Assembly: GCA_900318565.1 (NCBI GenBank)
Contig: ONLD01000014.1
Coordinates: 56,678-94,760, forward strand
Direction: 5' to 3'
From: an uncultured Bacteroidales bacterium
GTDB taxonomy: Bacteria > Bacteroidota > Bacteroidia > Bacteroidales > UBA932
Length of the DNA: 38,083 nucleotides
Below are positions 1-7,138 of this stretch, piece by piece. A program made the position numbers and the translations under genes. The notes below the pieces were generated by a model that was given only the letters and a program-made list of their open reading frames with translations, did no database searches and was not told the DNA's origin. Within the stretch, counting starts at the first letter, position 1. The number at the start of each line of letters is the position of its first letter.

Positions 1-201
1 CCCGATGCGTATTTCCGCAAAATCAGGCTGTCCCGTAATCGGGCAGAGACTGGTAAACTCCGGGCAGTTGAAACGGACCCAGTAGTCGTGGTCCTGATGG
101 CGGTTCTCGAAAGCTTCGAGCACTTCGGGAGCATAGTTAACCTTATATTCTGTCTTGTTTCCGAGGGACTTCAGGCCCTCTTCTTTGCGGGAATCTTTCA
201 T
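1..201 (-). CDS. queF: NADPH-dependent 7-cyano-7-deazaguanine reductase, 5' part only (QueF)
   Basis: QueF reduces preQ0 to preQ1 in queuosine biosynthesis for tRNA modification, in the cytoplasm. Only the first 67 codons are in the window; the gene runs off the left edge. The visible part contains the family signature [15 protein letters not shown] at residues 47-61. Cys53 matches the nucleophile that forms the thioimide with preQ0, and Asp60 matches the conserved catalytic acid. The ATG at 199-201 is the only sensible start. The gene lies 8 bases after the stop of the thioesterase gene and is probably the last visible member of that minus-strand operon. The signature is diagnostic, so the family call is firm. 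Whether the rest is intact cannot be seen. Confidence 0.93.
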   Translation of the reverse strand, partial: MKDSRKEEGLKSLGNKTEYKVNYAPEVLEAFENRHQDHDYWVRFNCPEFTSLCPITGQPDFAEIRIG

Positions 202-209
202 AAACAAGT

Positions 210-626
210 TTAATTGGACTGTACACTTGAGAGTATTGCGGTATGGAGTTCCGGGAAGCGGTCCGCGAGCACTACAGGGCGGCCGGCCTCAAGGAAACAA
301 TGAGTGCTGGAAGCCGTGCAGACGATTTTGCCGCCGACTTTCATCGTATAGGAGAAACTTATCTTGAGCTCGCTCATAGAGGCCACCTTGATGGAAATCT
401 CGATGACATCCTTGAAGGTCGTAGTGCGCTTGTAGTTGCATTCTATCGCCATCACCGGCGACACGATGCCCTCCGCCTCCATACGCTCGAAGCCATAGCC
501 AAGCTGGTCCATCCAGTCGATGCGCGCTTCCTCCATAAACCTGATGTAGTTGGAATGGTGGGTCACACCCATACGGTCACACTCATAGTATTTGACCTCG
601 TGGCAGTAGGGCTTGAGTTCGCTCAT
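210..626 (-). CDS. Acyl-CoA thioesterase, YbgC/FadM (4HBT) family
   Basis: This is a 138-residue single hot-dog domain protein of the 4-hydroxybenzoyl-CoA thioesterase family, which hydrolyses acyl-CoA thioesters in the cytoplasm. The N-terminal motif [15 protein letters not shown] (residues 13-27) matches the family active-site loop, with Asp17 as the catalytic residue, and the length is normal. There is no signal peptide. It starts 3 bases after the DUF3575-like gene and ends 8 bases before queF, so co-transcription is likely. In related Bacteroidota such thioesterases often sit in housekeeping clusters; the natural acyl substrate cannot be deduced from the sequence. I chose the ATG at 624-626 because the motif sits at the normal distance from it. 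Confidence 0.85.
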   Translation of the reverse strand: MSELKPYCHEVKYYECDRMGVTHHSNYIRFMEEARIDWMDQLGYGFERMEAEGIVSPVMAIECNYKRTTTFKDVIEISIKVASMSELKISFSYTMKVGGKIVCTASSTHCFLEAGRPVVLADRFPELHTAILSSVQSN

Positions 627-629
627 ACG

Positions 630-1703
630 CTATTTTTTATTGTAGTGAATCATATAGGTCAGCGTCACCTTGAAAGAGCCCGGATCGGGAAGGCGGCTGT
701 GGATGACGCCTCCGGGAAGAGCTCCGTCGCCAACTAGGTCGTAGCGAGTGAAGTCGCTGATCATCATACCTATATTGCCGGAAAGGTCGAGTCTCCACCA
801 AGGCCCGAATGCCCAGGTGTAACCGCCGCCGATACCGCCTATGATGGCAGTACCCTGAACGCCCTGACCGTTCCAGGCCAGATTGTATTTTCCGGTCGCC
901 ACGGCGGCAGAGAAGAACCATCCCTTATAGACATCGCTTCCCCTGTATTCCCAAGGCTTGAGATAGTAACGTGCGCCAAGGTCGAGACACTGAATCTGCA
1001 TAGCGCGCATACCGTCAGCAGAGCTCCACATAGGAGTGGTAATGCCGATATGGGCACCCCAGTGGCGTCCGATGGGCACTTCGATACCCAGGTTGACCGC
1101 CGTAAGGGCATCGAGGAAGAGGTTGGAAGATATTCCGGCGAGAGCCACGGGGCCGCCGACAACGGCCGGAGGCACGGGTTTGGCCGGCTTCTGGGGTTTC
1201 TCCGGCTTGGCCGGTTTTTCGGGCTTTGCAGGTTTCTCCGGCTTCGCAGGTTTCTCGGGTTTGGCCGGTTTTTCAGGCTTAGCGGGCTTTTCCGGTTTGA
1301 CGGGTTTCTCCGGCTTCGCCGGCTGCTCGGGCTGCTCAGGCTGCTCGGGCTTAACCGGCTGCTCAGGCGTGACGGGCTGCTCTGGTTTTGCAGGCTGTTC
1401 AGGCTTTGCCGGTTGTTCGGGTTTGGCCGGCTTCGCGGGCTGAACGCCCACCACTGGATCCTCGATCTCGTACTTCTTCGGAGGCTGTACCTGAGCGGGG
1501 CTGGGAGGCAGCACCGCATCGTCCATCAAGATCATCAAGTCTTGGGACTCAGTGCCTTTCGCGGGCTCAGGCTGCACAGGCAGGAGCCCCGGGGGCACGT
1601 CCTTCTTAGGCTTCCCTTCCTTATTATTTTGTGCAGAGGCCGGAAAGACTAAAAAAATGGCAGACAAGGCTGCCATTATAACTGCTATTTTGAACTTTGC
1701 CAA
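630..1703 (-). CDS. DUF3575-like outer-membrane protein with long Pro/Lys-rich repeat linker
   Basis: A 357-residue exported protein in three parts. Residues 1-24 form a signal peptide (Lys-rich start, hydrophobic core, ending ASA|Q). Residues about 25-90 are Pro-rich, and 91-177 are a six-residue repeat of the KPEQPA/KPEKPA type. From about residue 185 a beta-rich domain (SSNLFLDALTAVNLGIEVPIG onward, cut into short strands) resembles the DUF3575 family of Bacteroidota outer-membrane proteins and ends in an aromatic/basic YMIHYNKK. The best start is a TTG at 1701-1703, five bases after the upstream stop: it gives a complete n-region, whereas the next ATG (codon 10) would remove the basic residues. 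The repeat resembles a stiff periplasm-spanning spacer, as in TonB, but that is inference. It is co-transcribed with its neighbours. Function is unknown. Confidence 0.75.
   Translation of the reverse strand: MAKFKIAVIMAALSAIFLVFPASAQNNKEGKPKKDVPPGLLPVQPEPAKGTESQDLMILMDDAVLPPSPAQVQPPKKYEIEDPVVGVQPAKPAKPEQPAKPEQPAKPEQPVTPEQPVKPEQPEQPEQPAKPEKPVKPEKPAKPEKPAKPEKPAKPEKPAKPEKPAKPEKPQKPAKPVPPAVVGGPVALAGISSNLFLDALTAVNLGIEVPIGRHWGAHIGITTPMWSSADGMRAMQIQCLDLGARYYLKPWEYRGSDVYKGWFFSAAVATGKYNLAWNGQGVQGTAIIGGIGGGYTWAFGPWWRLDLSGNIGMMISDFTRYDLVGDGALPGGVIHSRLPDPGSFKVTLTYMIHYNKK
1172..1433 (-). repeat. In-gene tandem repeat encoding KPEQPA/KPEKPA
   Basis: About 14 imperfect 18-base units encode the hexapeptide KPE(Q/K)PA inside the DUF3575-like gene. 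The upstream units use Gln (PEQPA) and the downstream units use Lys (PEKPA), so the array has two sub-blocks. DNA copies differ at third positions, which suggests selection on the peptide rather than recent duplication. Such arrays can change length by replication slippage. Confidence 0.85.
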
Positions 1704-1708
1704 AATAC

Positions 1709-2185
1709 CTACTTAAAGCTTACGTTGTTAAGTTCGAAACAGGCGCCTATGCTCTTCACGTCAAGCTGGGGGCAGAGCACGCAGAGCTTGACCTTCGTGA
1801 AGGAATCAGCCTCCTTTGCCACGTTCTTGATGAGGATGTGGCACTTCACGGGAACCTTGGACGGGAACGTCATAGCGCTGTACTGGTCCGTCAGGCTCTT
1901 GTTGGCCACGGAGACCAGGATGCTGCCGAGTTCATAGACGTTGCCGTCATTGTCATATGCGACGGATCCACCCATTCCGGTCTGGTAGATACCACCGACG
2001 AGGTTGACGAGCACCTCGGAAGACGACATATTGGTCACGAGCACCGTGAGTTCGACATCGTATCCTACCAGTCTGGAACTCTTGTACTGAATCTTAAGGT
2101 CCTGGCTGGGGGTGGTGGCTGTGGTCTGGGCAAATGCCATTACACCGAAGAGCAGAGCCGCAATGATGGTGAACAACTTTTTCAT
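1709..2185 (-). CDS. Small secreted protein of unknown function
   Basis: I do not recognise this 158-residue protein. The ATG at 2183-2185 (MKKLFTII) gives a classical signal peptide ending at AFAQ; an in-frame ATG four codons earlier would only lengthen the n-region. The rest has a beta-strand pattern (alternating hydrophobics, for example YDVELTVLVTNMSS and VPVKCHILIKNV), like an immunoglobulin-type or DUF-type periplasmic domain. Two cysteines in KLCVLCPQ and one in GACFEL near the C-terminus could form a disulfide. It is the first gene of a minus-strand operon behind a good TTG...TAAATTTG promoter, and is followed within 5 bases by the DUF3575-like gene, so a joint envelope role is plausible. 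Confidence 0.7.
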   Translation of the reverse strand: MKKLFTIIAALLFGVMAFAQTTATTPSQDLKIQYKSSRLVGYDVELTVLVTNMSSSEVLVNLVGGIYQTGMGGSVAYDNDGNVYELGSILVSVANKSLTDQYSAMTFPSKVPVKCHILIKNVAKEADSFTKVKLCVLCPQLDVKSIGACFELNNVSFK

Positions 2186-2213
2186 ATTTGGGTACACAAT
2201 TCTTAAATTTCGG

Positions 2214-2244
2214 CAAATTTAAATATTCTGTTTTAGAAAAACAA
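2214..2244 (-). promoter_or_regulatory. Bacteroidota-type promoter for the envelope/thioesterase/queF operon
   Basis: Read on the minus strand, TTG at 2244-2242 is followed after 20 bases by TAAATTTG at 2221-2214, matching the TTTG / TAnnTTTG consensus. The expected transcription start near 2208 gives a leader of about 22 bases before the ATG at 2185. Confidence 0.6.
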
Positions 2245-2258
2245 GAACTTTTTACCTC

Positions 2259-2510
2259 TTAGGCATATGAATGCATACCGCCGAGCACAAGGTTCACGCC
2301 AAAGTATGTAAAGAGCACGCACGCAAACGCTACTATGGTATAAACGTGGAATGCCCGGGGCTTCTGAAGGAAACACAGGCTGCCTCCGTGAAGCGCTCCC
2401 GCATATACCAGAAGCGTCACGAGCGCCCAGGTCTCTTTGGGATCCCAGGACCAGTAGCTGCCCCACGAAATATTGGCCCACACGGCTCCGAGGAAGGTGC
2501 CGAAGAGTAA
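2259..2510 (-). pseudogene. 3' remnant of a cytochrome c assembly gene (CcsA/ResC-like)
   Basis: Eighty-odd codons read LLFGTFLGAVWANISWGSYW and continue SWDPKETWAL, the tryptophan-rich haem-handling segment of CcsA/CcmC-type cytochrome c synthetases. They are followed by hydrophobic helices and the typical C-terminal end GGMHSYA. The family is several hundred residues long, so the N-terminal part is missing. Reading upstream, the frame loses similarity at about 2511 and meets a TGA at 2523-2525. At the same point a different gene remnant begins. No start codon with a proper context precedes the fragment. I call it a broken gene; an assembly join is the main alternative. Confidence 0.75.
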
Positions 2511-2701
2511 CGGTACACATTGTCACTGTAGAAATTGCGGCTCAGGGCCACTTCTCCGTAACCTCCGACGGTGAGGCCGCCCCGCTGCCCGGAGTCAGGG
2601 GCTGTCTGCGCAAAAAAGGGCGCAAAATTACTGACGAGCCAATAAAACGGCAATCCCCAATTATTGTGATTTTTTACTATCTTTGGGCGATTAAACGTCA
2701 A
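2505..2701 (-). pseudogene. 5' remnant of an outer-membrane porin-like gene
   Basis: In another minus-strand frame the segment GGLTVGGYGEVALSRNFYSD followed by NVYRY (residues 41-65 of the open frame) matches my recollection of the N-terminus of a common Bacteroidales porin-like protein, where the signal peptide is followed by a GGYGE...RNFYSDN...RYS block. Similarity stops at about 2508, exactly where the ccsA-like frame begins, and the frame then runs on into unrelated sequence until 2417. The region upstream of residue 30 is a poor signal peptide (LPFYWLVSNFAPFFAQ), so the true 5' end may be lost as well. The porin call is from memory of the family and is less certain than the break. Confidence 0.55.
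2678..2685 (+). promoter_or_regulatory. -7 box TATCTTTG for the nicotinamidase gene
   Basis: TATCTTTG matches the Bacteroidota -7 consensus TAnnTTTG and lies 21 bases before the ATG at 2707. I see no convincing -33 TTTG at the right distance. It overlaps the upstream end of the porin-like remnant. Confidence 0.5.
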
Positions 2702-2706
2702 TATAT

Positions 2707-3252
2707 ATGGCCAAGAGGAAGATTTTGCTTGCAGTTGACCTGCAGAAAGATTTCATAGACGGCACCCTTACCGTGCCCGGAGCCGCGACCGTGATTCCGG
2801 AAATCAACCGCGTCAAAAAAGATTTCGACCTGGTGTACTTCACCCTCGACTTCCACCCTCTCGGGCACTGCTCTTTCAAGGAGCAGGGCGGTCCCTGGCC
2901 GGTGCATTGCGTGCACCACACCGCCGGAGCGTCGATTCCCGACGAGGTCTTCGAAGGACTTGAGGAAAGCAAGGTCCGCTTTATCCTCAAGGGGCGCCGT
3001 CCCGAAAGGGAGGAATACGGTGCCTTCGTGGACTTCGACATTGAGAATCAGGACCTTTTCCGGGAAGGAGACGAGGTCGTGGTATGCGGCATCGCGGCGG
3101 AATACTGCGTGCTGGAGACCCTGAAGAACCTGTATGAAATCAGCCGCAAGATAGGCTTCACCGTACGGGTATTCCTCGGCGGCACCGCCAAGTTCGAGAA
3201 CTACGATACCGTCCTCGCCTTTATGGAGGAAAACGGTATCAAGGTCTGGTAG
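2707..3252 (+). CDS. pncA: Nicotinamidase / isochorismatase-family hydrolase
   Basis: A 181-residue cytoplasmic hydrolase that most likely deamidates nicotinamide to nicotinate in NAD salvage. The cysteine-hydrolase triad is visible as Asp11 (VDLQKDF), Lys95 (ILKG) and Cys134 (GIAAEYCV). The metal-binding residues of true nicotinamidases are present in DFHPLGHCSF (Asp48, His50, His54) and in WPVHCVHHTAGA (His67). That second motif is what separates nicotinamidases from general isochorismatase-like proteins. Length is slightly short but complete. The ATG follows a TATCTTTG box by 21 bases. It stands alone on the plus strand and ends tail-to-tail with the GH3 gene 12 bases away. No link with the pectin locus is evident. 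Confidence 0.9.
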   Translation: MAKRKILLAVDLQKDFIDGTLTVPGAATVIPEINRVKKDFDLVYFTLDFHPLGHCSFKEQGGPWPVHCVHHTAGASIPDEVFEGLEESKVRFILKGRRPEREEYGAFVDFDIENQDLFREGDEVVVCGIAAEYCVLETLKNLYEISRKIGFTVRVFLGGTAKFENYDTVLAFMEENGIKVW

Positions 3253-3268
3253 AGGACTCCTCCCCTAC
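3249..3268. terminator. Possible weak bidirectional terminator between convergent genes
   Basis: GAGG (3252-3255) and CCTC (3259-3262) can pair around a 3-base loop, with outer GTA/TAC, followed by TTTATTT. It overlaps the pncA stop codon and lies between convergent genes. The stem is short, so this is tentative. Confidence 0.25.
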
Positions 3269-5535
3269 TTTATTTCCAGAGACAGTGAGCAACGGATATC
3301 TTCGGAGCTGGAGCCCACGAGGACATTGTATGTACCGGGATCGACGACCCAGGAGTGCGAAGCTTCGTCAAAACGGGTGAAGGACCGGAGCGGAAGCGAG
3401 ATGGCCACATCCCTGCTCTGCCCCGCAGGCACAAACACCTTCTCGAAGCCGCGCAGTTCCTTGACAGGGCGCTCCACGCCGCCGGAAGGGGCTGACACAT
3501 AAAGCTGTACGACTTCAGCGCCATCCCTGCCGCCGCTGTTGGCGATACGCACGGTCGCGCCTACCGCCTCCCGTCCCAGGGCAGAGTCGGAGACGGAATA
3601 GCTGCCGGCGGCCTTTATCTGCTTCTTGGAGAGAGAGGCTGAAGCATAGTCGAAACTGGTGTAGCTCAGGCCGTGACCGAAGGGGAACTGCACCGGAATG
3701 CCTTTACTGGAATACCAGCGGTAGCCCACGAACACGCCTTCGTCGTAATACTCCTGCCACCACTTCTCCCCTTCAGGCTTGATGCCGGGATACTGCCTTT
3801 CGCTCTTCAGCGGCCCGTCCTCAAGGGAGGCGGGGAAAGTGAAGGGAAGACGCCCGGAAGGGTTGACGGCCCCGGTCAGCACGTCGGCAAGGGCCCTGCC
3901 GGACTCCGAACCGCCGTACCAGCCCTGCACTATCGCCTTTACGCTCTTTTCCCAAGGCATAGCCACAGGAGAGCCGGAAATGTTGACCACTATCAGATCA
4001 GGCACCTCCGCGGCAAGCGCCTCGATCAGTCCGTCCTGCCCGTAAGGCAGGCGGATGTCCAGACGGTCCGTGCCTTCATTATCCTGGTTCGCGCTCTTGT
4101 TGAGACCGCCGATAAACACCACAGCATCCGCGTCCTTTGCTGCAGCAAGGGCATCCGACAGCAGCTTTTCGGGGCTGCGCGGGTCACTGAGGTCCTGCCC
4201 GGTATCCACCTTGTTGTAGCTGGAGCCCGTGTCGCCCACGTAGCCGCGCTCCCAGACCACCTGGGCGTCGGGCAAAGCCTCACGCAGAGCATCCAGGGGC
4301 GTGATTTCATAGCGTGTCTTGAGGTTGGACGAACCGCCTCCGACCACCATTTTCTTGACGGCGTTCTCGCCCACGAGCAGCAGGCGCCCGCCCTTCGGGA
4401 CATTCAGCGGCAGCAGTCCGCCGTCGTTCTTAAGCAGCACGGTGCCGGCGGCTGCGATGCGGCGCGCGGCGTCATAGTGCTCAGGGGAATTGAAGCTGCC
4501 GTAGTGCGGCACGGCGCTCATCGACGTGCGGAAAATCAGGCGCAGGATGCGCGCAGCTTTGTCGTCCAATTCCTTAGTCCCGACGCGTCCGTCGCGTATG
4601 CGCTCGAGATAGGGGCGGGCAAGATGGTAGTTGTTGTAGCTGTCGGAAGGCGCTCCCCGCAGGCCGTTGGTCCAGGTACCGTATTCCATATCCAGGCCGT
4701 TCGTGATGGCCTGGTCGTCGTCGCGGGCGCCGCCCCAGTCGCTGACCACCACGCCGTCAAAGCTCCACTCGCCCTTCAGTATGTCGAGCAGCAGGCGCTT
4801 GTTGTGGCAGTTGAATTCGCCGTTGTAGAGGTTGTAGGAGCCCATTATCGCCCAGGCTCCGCCGTCCTGTACGGCAGAACGGAATGCAGGCAGGTATATT
4901 TCGTAGAGGGTGCGGTCGTCCACCACGGAGTTCGTGGCTGTGCGGCGCGTCTCCTGGTTGTTGACGGCAAAGTGCTTGACGCAAGCGGCCACTCCGTTCT
5001 CCTGCACACCCTGCACGTACGGGGTCACCATTGCGCCGGCGAGGAACGGGTCCTCACCCATATATTCGAAATTGCGCCCGTTGAGCGGAGTGCGGCAGAT
5101 GTTCACGCCGGGACCCAGCAGTATATCCTTCTTGCGATAGCGGGCCTCCTCGCCGATTCCGCGGCCGAAGAGCAGCGCCATTTCCCTGTCCCAGGTCGCT
5201 GCAAGGCAGGAAAGAGCGGGGAACGCAGTACAGGAATCATTGGTCCAGCCGGCCTGGTCCCACTCGTCCCAGAGCACTTCGGGACGGATTCCGTGCGGGC
5301 CGTCGGTACACCACACCTCGGGGATTCCGAGCCTGGGCACGCCGGGCGAACTGAATTTCGACTGGGCGTGGGTCATCGCCACCTTCTCCTCAGTGCTCAG
5401 ACGCGGCAAGGCGTCCTGGACACGTTCTTCGACGGAACGCGAAGGGTCAAGATACACGGGGATGTCCTTACGGGAGGGGCTGCTGCAACAGACCAAAAGC
5501 GCTGCGGAAAAAGCCGCTACACAGAATCGTCTCAT
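3265..5535 (-). CDS. GH3 beta-glycosidase lipoprotein (beta-glucosidase/xylosidase type)
   Basis: A 756-residue retaining exo-glycosidase of family GH3. The ATG at 5533-5535 gives a lipoprotein signal (MRRFC...LLVCCSS, Cys16/17); an open frame extends 22 codons further but crosses the promoter, so I reject that start. The N-terminal TIM-barrel-like domain carries the nucleophile in VVVSDWGG (Asp266), with KHFAVNNQE and GPHG nearby. The alpha/beta sandwich carries the acid/base in NEGTDR (Glu487). A C-terminal FnIII-like domain follows the GHGLSYT motif. The periplasm or cell surface is the likely location. The substrate cannot be read from the sequence; GH3 enzymes act on beta-glucosides, xylosides and others. 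It is transcribed alone, away from the pectin operon, so involvement in pectin is unproven. Confidence 0.92.
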   Translation of the reverse strand: MRRFCVAAFSAALLVCCSSPSRKDIPVYLDPSRSVEERVQDALPRLSTEEKVAMTHAQSKFSSPGVPRLGIPEVWCTDGPHGIRPEVLWDEWDQAGWTNDSCTAFPALSCLAATWDREMALLFGRGIGEEARYRKKDILLGPGVNICRTPLNGRNFEYMGEDPFLAGAMVTPYVQGVQENGVAACVKHFAVNNQETRRTATNSVVDDRTLYEIYLPAFRSAVQDGGAWAIMGSYNLYNGEFNCHNKRLLLDILKGEWSFDGVVVSDWGGARDDDQAITNGLDMEYGTWTNGLRGAPSDSYNNYHLARPYLERIRDGRVGTKELDDKAARILRLIFRTSMSAVPHYGSFNSPEHYDAARRIAAAGTVLLKNDGGLLPLNVPKGGRLLLVGENAVKKMVVGGGSSNLKTRYEITPLDALREALPDAQVVWERGYVGDTGSSYNKVDTGQDLSDPRSPEKLLSDALAAAKDADAVVFIGGLNKSANQDNEGTDRLDIRLPYGQDGLIEALAAEVPDLIVVNISGSPVAMPWEKSVKAIVQGWYGGSESGRALADVLTGAVNPSGRLPFTFPASLEDGPLKSERQYPGIKPEGEKWWQEYYDEGVFVGYRWYSSKGIPVQFPFGHGLSYTSFDYASASLSKKQIKAAGSYSVSDSALGREAVGATVRIANSGGRDGAEVVQLYVSAPSGGVERPVKELRGFEKVFVPAGQSRDVAISLPLRSFTRFDEASHSWVVDPGTYNVLVGSSSEDIRCSLSLEIK

Positions 5536-5555
5536 ATCTAAAATTATTAATCCTA

Positions 5556-5563
5556 CAAATTTA
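5556..5563 (-). promoter_or_regulatory. -7 box TAAATTTG for the GH3 gene
   Basis: On the minus strand TAAATTTG is a perfect TAnnTTTG match. The expected start of transcription near 5550 leaves a leader of about 15 bases before the GH3 ATG at 5535. This is why the ATG at 5535 is preferred over the longer open frame. Confidence 0.6.
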
Positions 5564-5574
5564 CACTTTTTTCG

Positions 5575-5582
5575 TATATTCG
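5575..5582 (+). promoter_or_regulatory. Imperfect -7 box TATATTCG for the UbiA gene
   Basis: TATATTCG differs from TAnnTTTG at one base. It ends only 7 bases before the ATG at 5590, so the transcript would start at or within a few bases of the start codon, giving a leaderless or nearly leaderless message. It lies back-to-back with the GH3 promoter. Confidence 0.4.
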
Positions 5583-5589
5583 CGCCATT

Positions 5590-6495
5590 ATGGCAAAACA
5601 CAGTATTAAAGAATGGTTCGCGGCCACACGATACTGGTCATTCCCGGTATCGGCGATGCCGGTCATAGCAACTTTCGCTTATTTATTCAGCACTGGGCAG
5701 ATTCCAGCAGGAGCCACCCCGGTAATCGCATTCGTCCTGTCCCTTATCGGGATCGTGGTCCTGCATTCCGCCGGCAACCTGCTCAGCGACTGGGCCGATT
5801 TCCGCAGCGGGGTTGACAACGAGAACGCCTTCGCGGTGCCGAACCTGGTATTCCACAAGTTCGAACCCCGTGAATACCTGGTCTTCAGCATAATACTCTT
5901 CGCCGTCGGAGTAGCCGCCGGCCTCGGGATCACGCTTCTGAGCGGCTCCGGGCTGCTGATCATAGGCGGCATCGGAGTCCTGCTGACAATACTCTACCCC
6001 TTCCTTAAATACCACGCCCTCGGCGACCTGGATATCTTCATCGTGTTCGGCATCCTGCCGGTGCTCGGCACAGCGTATGCCGTGACCGGGCAGTTTATCG
6101 CCGACGCCCTCGTGCTCTCGCTCCCCATAGGCATAATCACCGTGTCCGTGCTGCACGCCAACAACACTTACGACATCAAGTCGGACGGCGATGCCGGCAT
6201 CAAGACATTCGCTATGGTCATAGGAGGAAAGGCCTCCAGCGTGCTGTACCGTATCTATATGATAATCCCGTTCCTGTGTATCGTGCTCGCCGTCGCGCTG
6301 GGGATGCTGCATCCGGCAGCGCTTCTGAGCCTTGTCGCCGCAGTGCCGGCATTCCGAAACTTCAAGCAGGCCGCGGGATATGACAAGATCGGCATCGAAG
6401 CTATGCGCGGCCTCGACCAGGGCTCCGCAAAGCTCCAGCTGGTGTTTTCCGGACTTCTGTCCCTCTCGCTTTTCATCGCAGGTCTCCTCGTATGA
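5590..6495 (+). CDS. UbiA-family prenyltransferase (MenA-like)
   Basis: A 301-residue integral membrane protein with about eight or nine hydrophobic helices. It carries the two polar prenyl-diphosphate motifs of the UbiA superfamily: NLLSDWADFRSGVD (residues 63-76; Asn63, Asp67, Asp70, Asp76) and NNTYDIKSDGDAG (191-203; Asp195, Asp199) followed by KTFAMVIG. The second motif plus KT-A resembles MenA, 1,4-dihydroxy-2-naphthoate polyprenyltransferase of menaquinone synthesis. Other UbiA enzymes cannot be excluded because no other men gene is nearby. Its stop overlaps the next start by four bases (ATGA), so translation is probably coupled to the CPBP protease gene. Confidence 0.82.
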   Translation: MAKHSIKEWFAATRYWSFPVSAMPVIATFAYLFSTGQIPAGATPVIAFVLSLIGIVVLHSAGNLLSDWADFRSGVDNENAFAVPNLVFHKFEPREYLVFSIILFAVGVAAGLGITLLSGSGLLIIGGIGVLLTILYPFLKYHALGDLDIFIVFGILPVLGTAYAVTGQFIADALVLSLPIGIITVSVLHANNTYDIKSDGDAGIKTFAMVIGGKASSVLYRIYMIIPFLCIVLAVALGMLHPAALLSLVAAVPAFRNFKQAAGYDKIGIEAMRGLDQGSAKLQLVFSGLLSLSLFIAGLLV

Positions 6496-7136
6496 GCAAG
6501 AAACTGCGCAATGTCCTCGTTGCCGTCTGCACAGCAACGGCGCTGTGGTTCTATATGTTCAGCCCCTGGACCGGAGGGTGGCCCAATTTCTGGCTCGTAA
6601 TGGCTATGTCGGCCATCATCCTGACCAGCCTGGGTCTCATATTCTCGGGCGGATTCAAGAACCTGCCGAAAATAGAGAAGCCTTTGTTGCAGTCAACCCT
6701 GGGCGTAGTTATCGCATTCGCGCTCTGGGGCATTTTCTGGATTGGAGACAAGGCATCCTCGGCGATGTTCGATTTCGCCCGTCCGGAGGTCAATGCCGTC
6801 TATGCGATGAAAGAGGGATTCTCCCCCGCCGTAATCGCGGTCCTGCTGATCCTGCTTATCGGCCCCGCGGAGGAATTCTTCTGGAGGGGCTTTGTGCAAC
6901 GCAGCCTGGATGACATTTTCAAGGGCAGATACGCCCGCGACCTTTCGTTCATCGCGACCGTTGCAATCTATACCCTCATCCACATCTGGTCATTCAACTT
7001 TATGCTCATTATGGCCGCGCTCGTCGCCGGAGGCGTGTGGGGCCTTATCTACCGGTTCTGTCCCAAGGCGCTGCCCGCTCTGGTGGTCAGCCACGCCATC
7101 TGGGACGCCCTCGTATTTGTAATAATTCCCATATAG
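6492..7136 (+). CDS. CPBP-family intramembrane metalloprotease
   Basis: A 214-residue membrane protein of the CPBP (Abi/Rce1-like) family. The three family motifs are visible: PAEEFFWRGF with Glu127, Glu128 and Arg132; His164 in TLIHIWSFNF; and SHAIWD with His201 and Asp205. These residues form the metal-dependent active site in the membrane plane. Members include CAAX-type prenyl proteases and bacteriocin-immunity proteins; the substrate of this one is unknown. It overlaps the UbiA gene by four bases and is followed after two bases by the GH43 gene. The pairing of a prenyltransferase with an Rce1-related protease is suggestive, but the two may simply share a promoter. Confidence 0.87.
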   Translation: MSKKLRNVLVAVCTATALWFYMFSPWTGGWPNFWLVMAMSAIILTSLGLIFSGGFKNLPKIEKPLLQSTLGVVIAFALWGIFWIGDKASSAMFDFARPEVNAVYAMKEGFSPAVIAVLLILLIGPAEEFFWRGFVQRSLDDIFKGRYARDLSFIATVAIYTLIHIWSFNFMLIMAALVAGGVWGLIYRFCPKALPALVVSHAIWDALVFVIIPI

Positions 7137-7138
7137 CC

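Noticed and set aside
734-737. Scarcity of CTAG (noticed only at 734 and 24190)
   Set aside because: CTAG is rare in most bacterial genomes, so unlike CATG it is not informative here, and I did not count it exhaustively.
1172-1433. Regular 18-base repeat as a possible CRISPR or intergenic repeat
   Set aside because: The repeats are contiguous, have no spacers and keep one reading frame encoding KPE(Q/K)PA, so they are part of a protein.
3673-5541. 622-codon plus-strand frame opposite the GH3 gene
   Set aside because: The GH3 catalytic motifs on the other strand are intact; the plus-strand product has no recognisable feature.
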